Notes under the pieces: model-generated
The model's database searches: none
Seen by the model: only the letters and a program-made list of their open reading frames with translations
What the model was told of the DNA's origin: nothing
Shown: piece after piece, positions 41,990-52,808 of the stretch
Layout: each line of letters starts with the position of its first letter
Position numbering within the stretch: the first letter of the stretch is position 1
Program-made: the position numbers and the translations under genes
Assembly (NCBI GenBank): GCA_011109175.1
Contig: RDEW01000003.1
Location: 912,992 to 976,991, forward strand
Direction: 5' to 3'
Length of the DNA stretch: 64,000 nucleotides
From: Dicyema japonicum
Taxonomy: Eukaryota; Dicyemida; Rhombozoa; Dicyemidae

Positions 41990-43570
41990 TTAAAGTTCAA
42001 CGTCAAGTTTTTCATAATTGGTTTCCACTTGATTGAGAAAGAACTGCAAAAGTTGAAGACTTTCAGAAAGTCGACTGAAAGACTGAAAAAGTGCCACAAT
42101 CTCCTGATGTTCCAAGGTAATTTGCATTTCACTACAATCTTTGTCTTTTGACATCTTAACAATATTATCAGAAAAAAGAATCTTTAAAGCAGTTCCAACG
42201 CCTGTAATCTGTAAAGTCGAGCCAAAAAGATAAACCTGGAGCTTTCCCCACAGTCTGCATTTATCACAGCCCACACAATTCAAAATCAGCGAAATATTTT
42301 TAAATTTCTTCTGAAATTCTTTCTACCACGTAAAATCCCACAGAACCTTCAATTCCACTTTGTCTCCCCTAAAAAACAAGGACTCGTCAAAATGGTTAGC
42401 GAACTTTCTAAAATTGAATTTTACGGAAAAACCTTGAATTCTCCAAAAGCTGGGACACATCTTTTGCCAATAATTCATCATCCGTGAAATTTCCGCTTAA
42501 AAATGAAACCTATAATCAATGACGTCATCAACATTTCCTAAGTAAGTGGAAGCCTTAGCGATTGCACGGAGCTCTACGGCATAAAGTAGGTGAAGATTTT
42601 CAATCCATTTAAGAACCTCATCTTTAAGTTCTCCATTTTTATAAAATCGTCTATAAAATTCATCAACGTTAGGACCCCACGTGTGCGGAAACACGTCTAA
42701 ACCATAAAACAGTAAAATACTGTCGAAAAAATATTTCCCACAAATATGAAGGTTAATGCTGAAATGAAGACCAGAAATCAAGCTAACCAAAGCATCCTTT
42801 TCCAAACATCCTAATAATTTAATTTTATTCGAAATATACTTTCTTCATCTTTTCTAAAAATAAAATAAAATTATAATAAAAATTATAAATATTTTTAATT
42901 TTTAAATATAAAAAATAATTCTGATTGTATATAATATAATAATAATACGAGAAGCAATTATCCTGGTAAATGGCGCTCCATATTCTCCATGTTGAGGGTC
43001 CACTGTAGCCAGTATACCTCTCCTGGTTTTTCGTCAGGTCATAGTATTCCCCGACTCGGAAGAATCTCTAATAAATAATTAGAACTCACCACGATCACAG
43101 AATTCCAAATCTTCGTCTTGTAATTTCCACGTGTTTAGTATTTCCTGATTTTCGTCACTATTTAAGTCATTAAATCTTAATGCCTAATAAACGTATTGAG
43201 CCTATTTTCCTTAATTAACTCTGGAACTTCATTCTACTAGTAATCAAACGAAATTACTTCTGTGCAGGGATTAAGTCACAGCACTTGGAAGTCGAGCATT
43301 GAAGTCATCTTCCCAAAACTGACAGTCCACCCACGACAGCTTAAATAAATTTAAATTATTTTACTCTGTAAAACCTAAAAAAGATTCTTGAAATGATATT
43401 TTCAATGAAGGGGTTTATCTGCTTATCGTTAAAGGTTGATAATTCCCTGAATGTGCATCCGCATAACTTCACAGTTGTTTCATCCTTAAAATATAAAATC
43501 TCGCTACATTGAATTTGCTCACTGTTGCGTGGAATAAACTCAGCAGAAAAATACTCATCGACACGTATAA
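41990..43570 (-). CDS. ERO1: ERO1, ER thiol oxidase
   Basis: ERO1 is the FAD-dependent ER oxidase that reoxidises PDI to drive disulfide formation. Exons read from about 43,500: [36 protein letters not shown], an acidic segment, [26 protein letters not shown], then [47 protein letters not shown] and finally [30 protein letters not shown] ending [12 protein letters not shown]. The CxxCxxC active site (CVGCDKC) and the FAD-binding region (SGLHxSINxH) are conserved. The shuttle-cysteine segment appears as QCSTSKC only if one base is added near 43,304, with a second near 43,275. The signal peptide exon is not settled ([14 protein letters not shown] near 43,555 is a candidate). Confidence 0.85.
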
Positions 43571-43643
43571 TTTATTATTTTTTTAATAATTAAAATTTTT
43601 AAATTAACATTAAAATAATTTAAAATTTCTATTTCACGTTCTA

Positions 43644-44659
43644 ATGGGAAAATCTTCAAAAGATAGGCGTGATATATATTACAGATTCGCTAAGGAACAA
43701 GGATGGAGGGCTCGTAGTGCCTTCAAGCTGATGCAAATAGACGATGAGTTCAATCTGCTTGATGGTTTTGGTTTCATCAAAAATCCACAGATGCTCGATA
43801 TGTCGTTGATTTGTGTGCTGCTCCCGGCAGTTGGACACAAGTGATCACCCGTCGGCTTAGGTGGGAGATTTATTTTATTTTAGGGAGAAGTATGGCGATG
43901 GGAGTGGATTTAAAGTAGTCTCTGCCGACATTCAGAAAATACAGCCATTGGAGGATGCAGTCACCTTACAGTGTGATATTACCGATGTTTGATTTTTTTG
44001 TTATAATTTTTAGAGCGCATCTGTTGACTTAATTGTCTCACATTTGGATGGAAATCTGGCTGATGTTGTTGTCTGTGACGGAGCTCCAGATGGTTGCGTT
44101 TGTTTTACTCATAATTAGTGACTGGACTGCATGACATGGACGAATACATGCAGGCTCAGCTCATCCTTGGCTGTACATTTTGTTCTTACAGCTCTAAGGC
44201 TTTACAAATATCGACAAAGTTGCTGAAAAGGGGTGGTTCGTTCATGGCGAAGGTAAGAAATAGGCTTATTTTTAGGTTTTCCGAGCCAAACACTCGGACT
44301 ACTGTTTTCTCAGCTACGTTTGTTTTTTGAAACCGTCTGCGTTGCTAAAACCTGCGAGCAGTCGCAATTCAAGCGCGGAAGCCTTCGTTGTTTGTCGTGG
44401 CTTTAAATGGTGGTCCAGAAAAGCCGATGGTCCCTTCCTCTTGTTCGCTCACAATTCGTCATTCCGGCCGGATTTCTTCTTTTGCGGCGATTTTAATTCG
44501 TATGATTCTGACAAAAATTACAAACTGAATGTAATCTGGTTTACAGAAGTTCTCTAGTTTGGCGAGGATGATTACGAATATGTATACCACGACCCCGTTC
44601 AACTTCCAATAAACCCTCCTTATGAAGTCGCGTGCAAGCTTAGAAAAGGAAACAGGTAA
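43644..44659 (+). CDS. FTSJ1: FTSJ1/TRM7, tRNA 2'-O-methyltransferase
   Basis: FTSJ1/Trm7 uses SAM to 2'-O-methylate anticodon-loop positions 32 and 34 of tRNAs. Start [20 protein letters not shown] and [19 protein letters not shown] match exactly in register. Then come [16 protein letters not shown] (SAM motif I), [25 protein letters not shown] (catalytic Asp), [17 protein letters not shown] (catalytic Lys), [38 protein letters not shown] and [18 protein letters not shown], stop at 44,659. Introns of 26, 23, 27, 26, 23 and 27 nt all obey GT..AG and restore one frame. An 11-codon insert ([11 protein letters not shown]) around 44,170-44,200 has no counterpart I recall and may be an unrecognised in-frame intron. 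Confidence 0.95.
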
Positions 44660-44794
44660 AAGAAGATCTTAGTGATGCTTAAATGGTTCAAATGGATATT
44701 AATTGATAATTTTACGATTTATTTATGTTTATTTTTTAAATGGTTTTTTGCCAATTTTTAATATAAGGACAACATGGAGAACAGTTGCTACCAA

Positions 44795-44955
44795 ATGCAT
44801 CCTCCAATAGTCCATTACAGGCTCCCGCTTCAGAAGATAGGTGGAGAAGTAGTTCCGCCCTCTTCCACCGTCGCGGACTTAACTCCATTCTTTAGTGAGA
44901 GCTTCCATAATGGAAAATCTTCATCAATGGATTTGGTAGGGAGATGGGTAAGAAA
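44795..44955 (-). repeat. SINE family 2 body fragment
   Basis: Reverse-strand blocks CCATCTCCCTACCAAATCCATTGATGAAGAT, GTCCGCGACGGTGGAAGAGGGCGGAACTACTTCTCCACCTA match 840-1,000 in order. The 89-codon ORF at 44,774-45,043 on the plus strand overlaps it and is probably fortuitous. Confidence 0.5.
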
Positions 44956-45046
44956 ATTAAATAATTTTTTTAATTTATATATGGAGGACAAGCTAGTAAT
45001 GTGGTTAGTTGGTCTTAAGGTTGAAATGGTGTCGTATTTTTAATCC

Positions 45047-45226
45047 ATGAAATGTCAATTTAGTTTGATGACGTTCGTCTTCATTCTTCTTGTGAGCATG
45101 GAGGTGACTGACTTTGGGAGACATAAGAAACTCAAAGTTCTTAACAAGGAAATAACTGGTGCAAGTAGAATCTGGGTTAGAATCTTGTCCAACCCAAAAT
45201 TCTACCTGTTGGAAAAATCATGGTAG
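45047..45226 (+). CDS. Second small secreted peptide candidate
   Basis: A 59-residue ORF (MKCQFSLMTFVFILLVSMEVTD..) has a signal-peptide-like leader, then RHKK and a basic 35-residue remainder ending YLLEKSW. Its 5' DNA and leader align with the ORF at 20,619 (both share TTCTTCTNGTGAGCAT and the upstream TTGGT..GTT..TGGTG block), but the C-terminal parts differ. Function unknown; it may be part of a duplicated segment rather than an expressed gene. Confidence 0.3.
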   Translation: MKCQFSLMTFVFILLVSMEVTDFGRHKKLKVLNKEITGASRIWVRILSNPKFYLLEKSW

Positions 45227-45589
45227 AAGCTGCCATAAGTTACTCAGATTGAAATAAATTTAAGCCGACGATGATTTGATATCAGATGTCTCGAAAAGAT
45301 CGGCTGTGTCTCAGGGAACATTACGTGAATTTTTGTAAGAAATTTTCTGATGGTATAAATCCCATGCCTTAAGTCTCTCATGGAAAAGTCGAAAACCATG
45401 AGAATTTCATACTCTAAAAAGTTTTTTCAACAGGAGTACACAGTGAGTGGTATCAGCAATGTTGATCATCTGCGTTATTTGGGTGTCCGTTTTGGATGTA
45501 GAGGAGATTATGTTGAATGTGTCCACAATTAATATAAAGACTTAGCAAGCACTTCTGTGTCTACAGAAACTCGAATTTGAGGAGACTTT

Positions 45590-45916
45590 TATCTTTATTT
45601 TTGAAAGAATTATTCTGCCTTCTCTCATCCACGGATTCGAAGGATGGTATTTTTCGCCCAAGAGAGAGAGACAATAATCAACTTTCTGGATAAGACGAGG
45701 AGGATGGCGATCAAGCTGGCCTTTCGTAAAAGAGATGAAGTAGCAATAGAAAAAAAAAAGAAAACACTGACCAACTTAGTATCGAGTGTGGTAATGGAAA
45801 AGATCAAGGGTTTTCTTCTGAAGAGCAGAATGGTTACACGTACATTCAGACGAGACTTCGAAGTAAAACATCAACAGAATCTAGGAAGGAAAATAGCTAG
45901 GTCAGAATATTTTTGA
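45590..45916 (+). mobile_element. LINE C-terminal fragment
   Basis: FERIILPSLIHGFEGWYFSPKRE followed in another frame by INFLDKTRRMAIKLAFRKRDEVAIEKKKKTLTNLVSSVV. It pairs with 38,670-38,978. From 45,920 to 46,790 I see no gene. Confidence 0.5.
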
Positions 45917-46793
45917 ATTTAAAATTACCTTTTTTGCATTTTCGGAGGATCGCAGAAATATTGTTTAATCTACGAGAACCAATTAACATAAACATGTTTC
46001 CATTGAATCTTGTTTGCCTCATATTTTAGAGCCATTTTGAAAATCATCTTTGTGGTCAATATGTCATACTATAACAATTGATCCTGGATTTGATTCTCCC
46101 CATGGCTACCTGTTCAAAATTTACCCGTGGCCTTTCGTTTATTCCTTATCGTCTCTCGTTCTACTGAATGACCTCATGTGATCCACATGTTTCAGGTGAC
46201 TCAGTGACATTAAAGCTTTAAAAAATCACTTGCATTTCTTAATACACCAGCGAAGTTCACAGAACTGCAAGGTGGACTGGACCCGTTCTTCACTTTCCGT
46301 TAGTTCTCAATTTTTTAAATAAATGAATTTATTCTAAATGACTATGAGTAAATTAAAACTAGATAATATGTGAATTCTGCACGTCCTAGGATAGCTTCCA
46401 AATTGTCTCAGTGATTCTCCATCATCCCACACAAGACAAGGACAAAATGGGAGTGTAACTGACCTACCGTCTAGATGGGATTCCGGAATGTTTGAAATAA
46501 ACATGTATTTTTATTGATTCACTGTTTCGTCATGCTGTACATTTTTTTCTGATAACTAAGATATTCAATCTTGCAGGACAAAGATTACCCTGATTAAAGA
46601 AAGCGCAAGAAATACATTTCTCGATATAAATTGGGTTTTTTTCATCGAGGAAATTTAATTTAGTAAACATATTAAAATCAAAAAATTACGAGTTACCAAA
46701 TCTCGAAAATTCAAAATTAAAATAAATATATCTAACACAGAATCAAATGCTTTGAATTTCGTCACGTTCAATATCTTGTATTTATTTTATATG

Positions 46794-46865
46794 TCCCCGG
46801 TAGTATAGTGGTTAGTATACCGCGTTGTCATCGCGGTGACCTGGGTTCGATTCCCAGCTGGGGAG
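46794..46865 (+). tRNA. tRNA-Asp (GTC)
   Basis: TCCCCGG acceptor 5' strand pairs with CTGGGGA (one G-T wobble). The D arm starts TAGTATAGTGGTTAGTAT, the anticodon stem is CCGCG/CGCGG around TTGTCAT with anticodon GTC, and the T arm is CTGGG-TTCGATT-CCCAG, followed by discriminator G. No intron. A- and B-boxes are canonical and a T-run (GTTTTGTTTTTG) follows for pol III termination. Confidence 0.97.
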
Positions 46866-46893
46866 TTTTGTTTTTGTTTTATATTCCAAAAAC

Positions 46894-48290
46894 ATGATTA
46901 CTTAGCATCTCATGCTTTTAATAATTGAAATTATATCTTTTTTAACTTTTAATAAAAAAACTCCCATATCGGACGGATGAGATGGAAATCCACCGGCTGG
47001 AATCGGCTGGAATCACAATCTCTCCGTTCGAGGAAGAGAGCCATTTTTTATGAATCCACAAGTATCGGTCTGCTTTATTTATCCCGCATTGTTGGGAGTA
47101 CGGTAGATATGCTGTATTCCCGGGAAAATGCTATGATGGCTATGGAAAAATCTACAAGGCTTTGGTTGACCGATTTACGTTCCTGCTCATAGTAGTAGAA
47201 ACATCTGGTGGGAAATCGTATCGTTTCCTCATGAAGCTGATACGTCTGACTACACTCAAAGCCAAGATCATTCTGGTTTGCAAGTGGTTATCCAAAACTC
47301 GTCAATTTTACAAAAAATTATTGTAGTTGTAACATTGAGCCACACGCTANGGAAAATGCTATGAAGGCTATGGAAAAATCTACAAGGCTTTGGTTGACCG
47401 ATTCACGTTCCTGCTCATAGTAGTAGAAACATCTGGTGGGAAATCGTATCGTTTCCTCATGAAGCTGATACGTCTGACTACACTCAAAGCCAAGATCATT
47501 CTGGTTTNGATTACTTAGCATCTCATGCTTTTAATAATTGAAATTATATCTTTTTTAACTTTTAATAAAAACAACTCTCAGATTGGACAGATGAGATGGA
47601 AAACCACCGGCTGGAATCACAATCTTTCCGTTCGAGGAAGATAGCCATTTTTATGAATCCACAAGTATCAGTCTGCTTTATCCATCCCGCATTGTTGGAA
47701 TACGGTAGATATGCTGTATTCCGCGGAAAATGCTATGAAGGCTATGGAAAAATCTACAAGGCTTTGGTTGACCGATTCACGTTCGGAATTCGTATCGTTT
47801 CCTCATGAAGCTGATACATCTGACTACACTCAATAGCCACGTGTACTTGAGACTCAGTGGCTTCTCTGGTTGATCTGCGTTGCAATCGACAGGCAACACA
47901 ATGACTATTCTTGAATAATTTTTGTTTTCTTTGTCAGATAACTGATGTTTTGATCTTTTTTTATTTGATTTAATAAATCTTTAATTTGTCAAATTAAAAT
48001 TGCAAACTTGCCTTTGGGAATTAAGAGAGTTTAAGGCAATTAATGAGTTTACGTTATCACTCTAAAAATAAGAAGAGAGTGATTTCCAGGTTTTTGGGAA
48101 ATTTATCGTAATAATATGATTCAATTACTTTCCAGATTCAAGCTCTGCAAAATGAAAAAAAACTGAAGAAGTATTAATCCCTTGGGCATCAAGCTATCAA
48201 GATCATTCTGGCTTGCAAGTGGTTATCCAAGACTCGTTATTTTTACAAAAAATTATTGTAGTTGTAACATTGAGCCACATGCTACAAAAT
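46894..48290 (+). repeat. Multi-copy duplicated block with two single-n gaps
   Basis: The sequence downstream of the tRNA (GATTACTTAGCATCTCATGC..) is present at 46,896 and again at 47,509. The following open segment (NPQVSVCFIYPALLEYGRYAVF..CYEGYGKIYKALVDRFTF..SYRFLMKLIRLTTL) is found at about 47,050-47,260, 47,352-47,507 and 47,650-47,830, and its end (GTGGTTATCCAA..AACATTGAGCCACA) again at 48,220-48,285. The open frame is preserved in pieces, so it derives from a coding repeat, but I do not recognise the protein. Confidence 0.45.
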
Positions 48291-48540
48291 TTTCTGTGTT
48301 TTCAATAATGGCAGGAACATTATTTTCAAATTAATAAAAAAATGACAAAATATCGGCTTCGAGAGCGCAACTTGGCACAACTCCATTCCTAATGTAGTTT
48401 TGTGTACCTTTTCTGGATGATGAATGCGATCGTATTGGGATCTCATTACTACTCGGATTAAAAGTCGGTTTGTCATATCCATGTCGATGTGAAGACTAGT
48501 TTGACAGATTTGGCCTGCACCCAATCTCCGTAGGAAAATC

Positions 48541-48770
48541 TCCCAAATGATGGCCTTGAAGAAAGTCGTTAAACAAGCTTCAAACCCTTCTGGACACTCT
48601 TCTATGCTCTATAGGGTCGGCTTATAAAATCTCCCAAATGATGGCCTTGAAGAAAGTCGTTAAACAAGCTTCAAACCCTTCTGGACACTCTTCTATAGGG
48701 TCGGCTTATACAGACGTGAAGGTCTGTCAAATGGGATGACCATCTTCCACTTTGAAGCTGAAAAATAAGT
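48541..48770 (+). mobile_element. Endonuclease-type retroelement fragment with 91-bp tandem duplication
   Basis: Reads ALKKVVKQASNPSGHSSML..RVGLY twice with a 91-bp period, then RREGLSNGMTIFHFEAEK, following the family order NEVVRRALD..LEPVGL.RRD..PDGMTIF. Decayed, with several frame changes. Confidence 0.5.
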
Positions 48771-49071
48771 GTTGTTTAATGATTACGTGTAATCTGGTTA
48801 CACTTAATAACATTATTTTGAATGCTAAACTAGAGAGGATCGATTTTCGCTTTTTTGGAAACAAAAGTGCGAATGAATGGATAGATATCTTCACTGTTAA
48901 ACAATAAAAAGATTGATGAATAGATTGCGATTGGAACAATTGATGGTCCATTAATTAGATGTAGTCAATCATCTTTTATAGAAACAAATATAAGATATTC
49001 GGTAGGACAAATATATATTTTGTAACATCATTTATAATTAGTTTTTAGTGTTCATTCATGAAACCCCAAAA

Positions 49072-49262
49072 GGGGCCATGCGCCCAACCCAGAAGTACTG
49101 CAATACTGGGAGGACGCGCGGTATGGCGGAACCAAGCTTCGCAACACACACCAAGCTACAAAAATAAGCATTATATCTTGCCCCTTGTAAGGGCGTCCCA
49201 GATATAAAGCTGGAAAGAACAGATACTACACTTTGATCTTAGCCAAAAGGCCGAGAAGCGAC
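49072..49262 (-). ncRNA. U2: U2 spliceosomal snRNA, second gene
   Basis: Nearly identical to the U2 at 2,291-2,483 (visible changes include AAGCTAC for AGGTTAC and ACC for AGC in the 3' half). All signature elements are present, including TCGCTTCTCGGCC, the branch-point recognition sequence, Sm-like site and 3' stem-loop. The upstream block at -44 to -57 (49,306-49,319) is conserved. Confidence 0.95.
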
Positions 49263-49387
49263 AAAAGGCTAAATTGCACGCATAAATATAATCATCACTA
49301 AAACAGCTATCAACATTATTATTATATTTGCTTTTAACTTTTGATATGATAATTAAATTCACGTTTATGAGCATTAGTCATTTATTN

Positions 49388-49476
49388 TATCTTGCCCCTT
49401 GTAAGGGCGTCCCAGATATAAAGCTGGAAAGAACAGATACTACACTTTGATCTTAGCCAAAAGGCCGAGAAGCGAC
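49388..49476 (-). ncRNA. U2: U2 5' half, cut by an assembly gap
   Basis: The 5' 89 nt of U2 and its own upstream region directly follow the single n at 49,387. Upstream sequence differs from the neighbouring copy at about a tenth of positions. It is either a separate U2 locus joined here wrongly, or an allele; the rest of the gene is missing. Confidence 0.7.
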
Positions 49477-49679
49477 AAATGGTTAAATTGCACGCATGAA
49501 TATAATCATCACTAAAACAGCTGTCAACCTTATTATTATACTTGCTTTGAACTTTTGATATGATGATTTAATTCACGTTTATGAGCATAATTCATTTATT
49601 ATTTTAATAAATAATATTAACAAACTTTTATATTTTTGATTTTGTTTCTGAATCTTAGAGCTGCATGACGTGGTTCTTA

Positions 49680-51130
49680 AACGCTATATCTAGAAAACAC
49701 GGAATTTATGGACTAGATTTATCCCTCTTGATATTCAATGTCAGGGTGCTCTGGAACAACTCCAGACTGCCGTCTGACAATCTTTATAAGAGAATATGAA
49801 TACAGCGATTTCATGCGATATCCTCGAGGAAAGATGGATGCAGTTTGGATGTATACTTCTGGGGTCAGAATTTTAAGATTATTTACCAGCTATTTTATGG
49901 CAACTAAGAAGGAGATTTTGAACATAAAAATGGAAAATTCTCCAGAGATGATTTGGAATGATACTGTTGATGGAATGAAGAAGGCAAATTTCGAACTTGG
50001 TGATTGAATTTTGATTTCTCTGCATAAAGTAAAAAAGAGCAAGGGACCGATAAAAAATCTACGACCTGTGATATTTCTGGGATCATTGAAGAAGATACAA
50101 TCTCTGATACCCTTAGTCGGATATTTTCTAATGTTTATGAATTTTTGTCGCGGGGACAAAGTGGGTTAGAAAGGGACGCTCGACCGCAGATGCTGTTTAA
50201 TCTCACAGGTGGATCTCTGTCACGTCTCAATGATACAGGAGTGATTTTAAGATTTTGGGAGTTGATATGTCCATTGCGTTTGACACTGTCAACAGAAAAA
50301 CATTGTTGGACGTTGCTGAAAGTTTTTTTTTGATGAGGATAACACAAGACTTGTCCGTTTCCTATTATCGAACACTGAATTTAATGTACGTGTCGGGAAC
50401 ACAACATCGAAGCCTTTCGGGACAACAGTTGGAATACCTCAGGGAGACTCTATCTCCGGTTCTATTCGTCGTTTACCTGGAAGCGGAATTGAGAGCTCTT
50501 AGAACAAAATGTGAAGGATGCATGCAGATGGAGATTATATATGCCGATTACATAGATTTTGTCATAAGAATCACAATCAACTAAAGTATATTGATGAAAG
50601 TTTGAGGAAAAAAGGAAATTGTGATCCTTAGTTGGTGATAGTAAAGACAAAATGCATAGAAGAGTTCTAGTCACTGCCATGTATAAGAAAATGCAGAAGA
50701 TATGGAGTCGACGAAAACTAATAAAAACAAATTTAAGAATAAGACTATACAACGCATATATAAAACCGGTGCTTATGTACAACTCGGGTATATGGGGGGT
50801 CACAGAGCTAAAGCTCAAGAAAATGGATATATTTCATCGCAAACAATACGCAAAGGTGGAGACTATTTATGCACGTGCTCAGAATGGACATAAACGCCCC
50901 TAGCAAATATAATAATGGACAATTACTTTAACAATGAAAACAAACCATCATTCAGAGGAAGACCCAGAGTCACTCTACCCAAGGCTCTAAACAAGGATCT
51001 TAATAGGATTAGAAGAATTCTTTAATCTGCAGGAGACCTAAAAGATTAAGGACAGATGCGCAAAGCAGAGGGCGATGGAGACGCCTAGTGAAGCAGATTG
51101 TGAAACGTGTGGCACAAACGGGACCTTAGT
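49680..51130 (+). mobile_element. LINE (RT and C-terminal region), decayed
   Basis: Motifs: GRSTADAV, ILGVDMSIAFDTVNRKTLLDVAESF, GIPQGDSISGS, and a more open C-terminal part LIKTNLRIRLYNAYIKPVLMYNSGIWGVTELKLKKMDIFHRKQ, then GRPRVTLPKALNKDLNRIRRI and GRWRRLVKQIVKRVAQTGP. This is the usual order for an RTE/jockey-like LINE. Many stops. From 51,180 to 51,890 I see no gene. Confidence 0.65.
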
Positions 51131-51892
51131 TAATATAACGTTCTTTGGTTCTGTGAAAGTGCTTTTTAATAACAATAATACCAGCTATTATCATAAAAAT
51201 AGATTTTGTCTTTGAATTTCAAATTTTAACATTACAAACGGTCATTTTGTTAGATGTAGAATTAATTGGAGTGTAAAAAGATGAGAGATTCTCCCAATTA
51301 GCTAATTAAAATGGTATAATACTGTATTTGTTAGAAATTGAGTGTTGTTGTGGTTCGATTGTATCCTCAATTTATTTTATATGTCCCCTGGAGCTTGTTG
51401 AGTATGAAATTGTTGATCTATAGTATCAACATAACCTGTTCTTCTACAATACTAAAATAGTCAGTGACAAGTACGGCACCTACAAATAAAAAGGAACATT
51501 TTTATATTGGCAGGTAAAATATGCAAATTATAATAACGCGTATGATGCTACTTCTGCCTTATACACAACTGTTTTCTATCAATAAAAAACACATCTCTGA
51601 ATGTTGACGATCTTATTGCTCTTTTAAAAACACAACATCAAATCGAATATAAAGAATTCTTTTAGAGAAATGGATATCCGCCGGCCGTTGTTGATATAAA
51701 TTATTTATTTGAATAGTATATAGATGAAGTTGTCCATAAAGGGAGGATATCAAATTTCGGGTTCATCAATAATCCATAAGTGAACGTTTGAGTATATTTT
51801 AATATTTTTTTAATTTTAGATCATGCGATCCAACAAGACAACAAAAATAATATTTTTCGCACTTTTATTTAATTACTTACCTCTAAATANTC

Positions 51893-52010
51893 CCACATCA
51901 TTACTATTGGATTAACGAAGTCCTTGCAACCAAGCAGCTTCCACATTTTGTATGGAAGCAAGTCATACATGTTTTTTCTTGTCCTCCACAATTTAATTAA
52001 AAGAACTCGT
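51893..52010 (-). mobile_element. Fragment of the R2/NeSL-type LINE
   Basis: TCCCACATCATTACTATTGGATTAACGAAGTCCTTGCAACCAAGCAGC aligns with 32,653-32,770 inside the endonuclease region of the intact element (LGCKVLVIPIVMTWE), followed by the cytosine-rich CTTCTTTTC-like segment. It begins right after the n at 51,890. The next 800 bp hold nothing I can assign. Confidence 0.55.
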
Positions 52011-52808
52011 CTCTTAGGAAAAAGTGTCCAAAACGTAATTGTGCTATGGTCCTCCTTGTTTCTCTGTTTAAGGTAGTCTCCGAGTCATCTATAAGTGGGG
52101 TAGGGTTATCCAGCAGATCATTCCGATTCAGTCTTCGGATTGATTTGGTAGAGATTTAGTAATGTATTGCCTTTGACTTGGTTTTATCAGGAGATGGCTG
52201 AGGAATCTTTAATAGTTTGCAAAACAGGTTTGTTACAGAAACATTTTTATTAAACAAAAATTGAGATATATTAGAAAGTTATTGATTAGTTCTCCCTATA
52301 TGGCCTTAACACTTCACAGGTCCCTCTTCTCCAGCTTTTTCCCAAGTCAAGCTGTCGGTCCCGGATTCCAAACGAATATTGACATTTTTTAACAATTGAA
52401 AATAATTTTGAAAATTTTTACTTTTTATTATCTTTTAATATAAAAATATATTTTTACAGTTTTATCTAGATGAACTCAAAAAAGGTTCTCATCGCTGCTA
52501 ATACCAACTCATTTCGAGGCACTTGTGAGGAGAACAGAAGCCATATTGACATCTCTTAAATTCCCACAAGAAAGTCGTGCATAAAGGAAGTGCCTCGAAT
52601 CTCGGGACGCAAAACCGTTAGAGGTGAGCATACACACTAATGATTTCAAGAATCTCTGATTTCTCCGTCAATTGCATTCTCAATTTCGCTATCACTCCTT
52701 TACCAATCATTAAGTATTATTATTAAAAGCACGTTCCCAGAAGCAAAGCATGTTATATAACTGTGGCCACGATTTAAGATCTTCATTCATTAAGCTTTAC
52801 AAACAAAA

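Noticed and set aside
15488-44659. Ciliate or nucleomorph origin suggested by tiny introns
   Set aside because: TAA, TAG and TGA all act as stops in the genes, and DAPK, SSBP and LIN9 are animal-type genes.
44774-45043. 89-codon ORF as a conserved gene
   Set aside because: It overlaps a SINE family-2 fragment read in the opposite direction.
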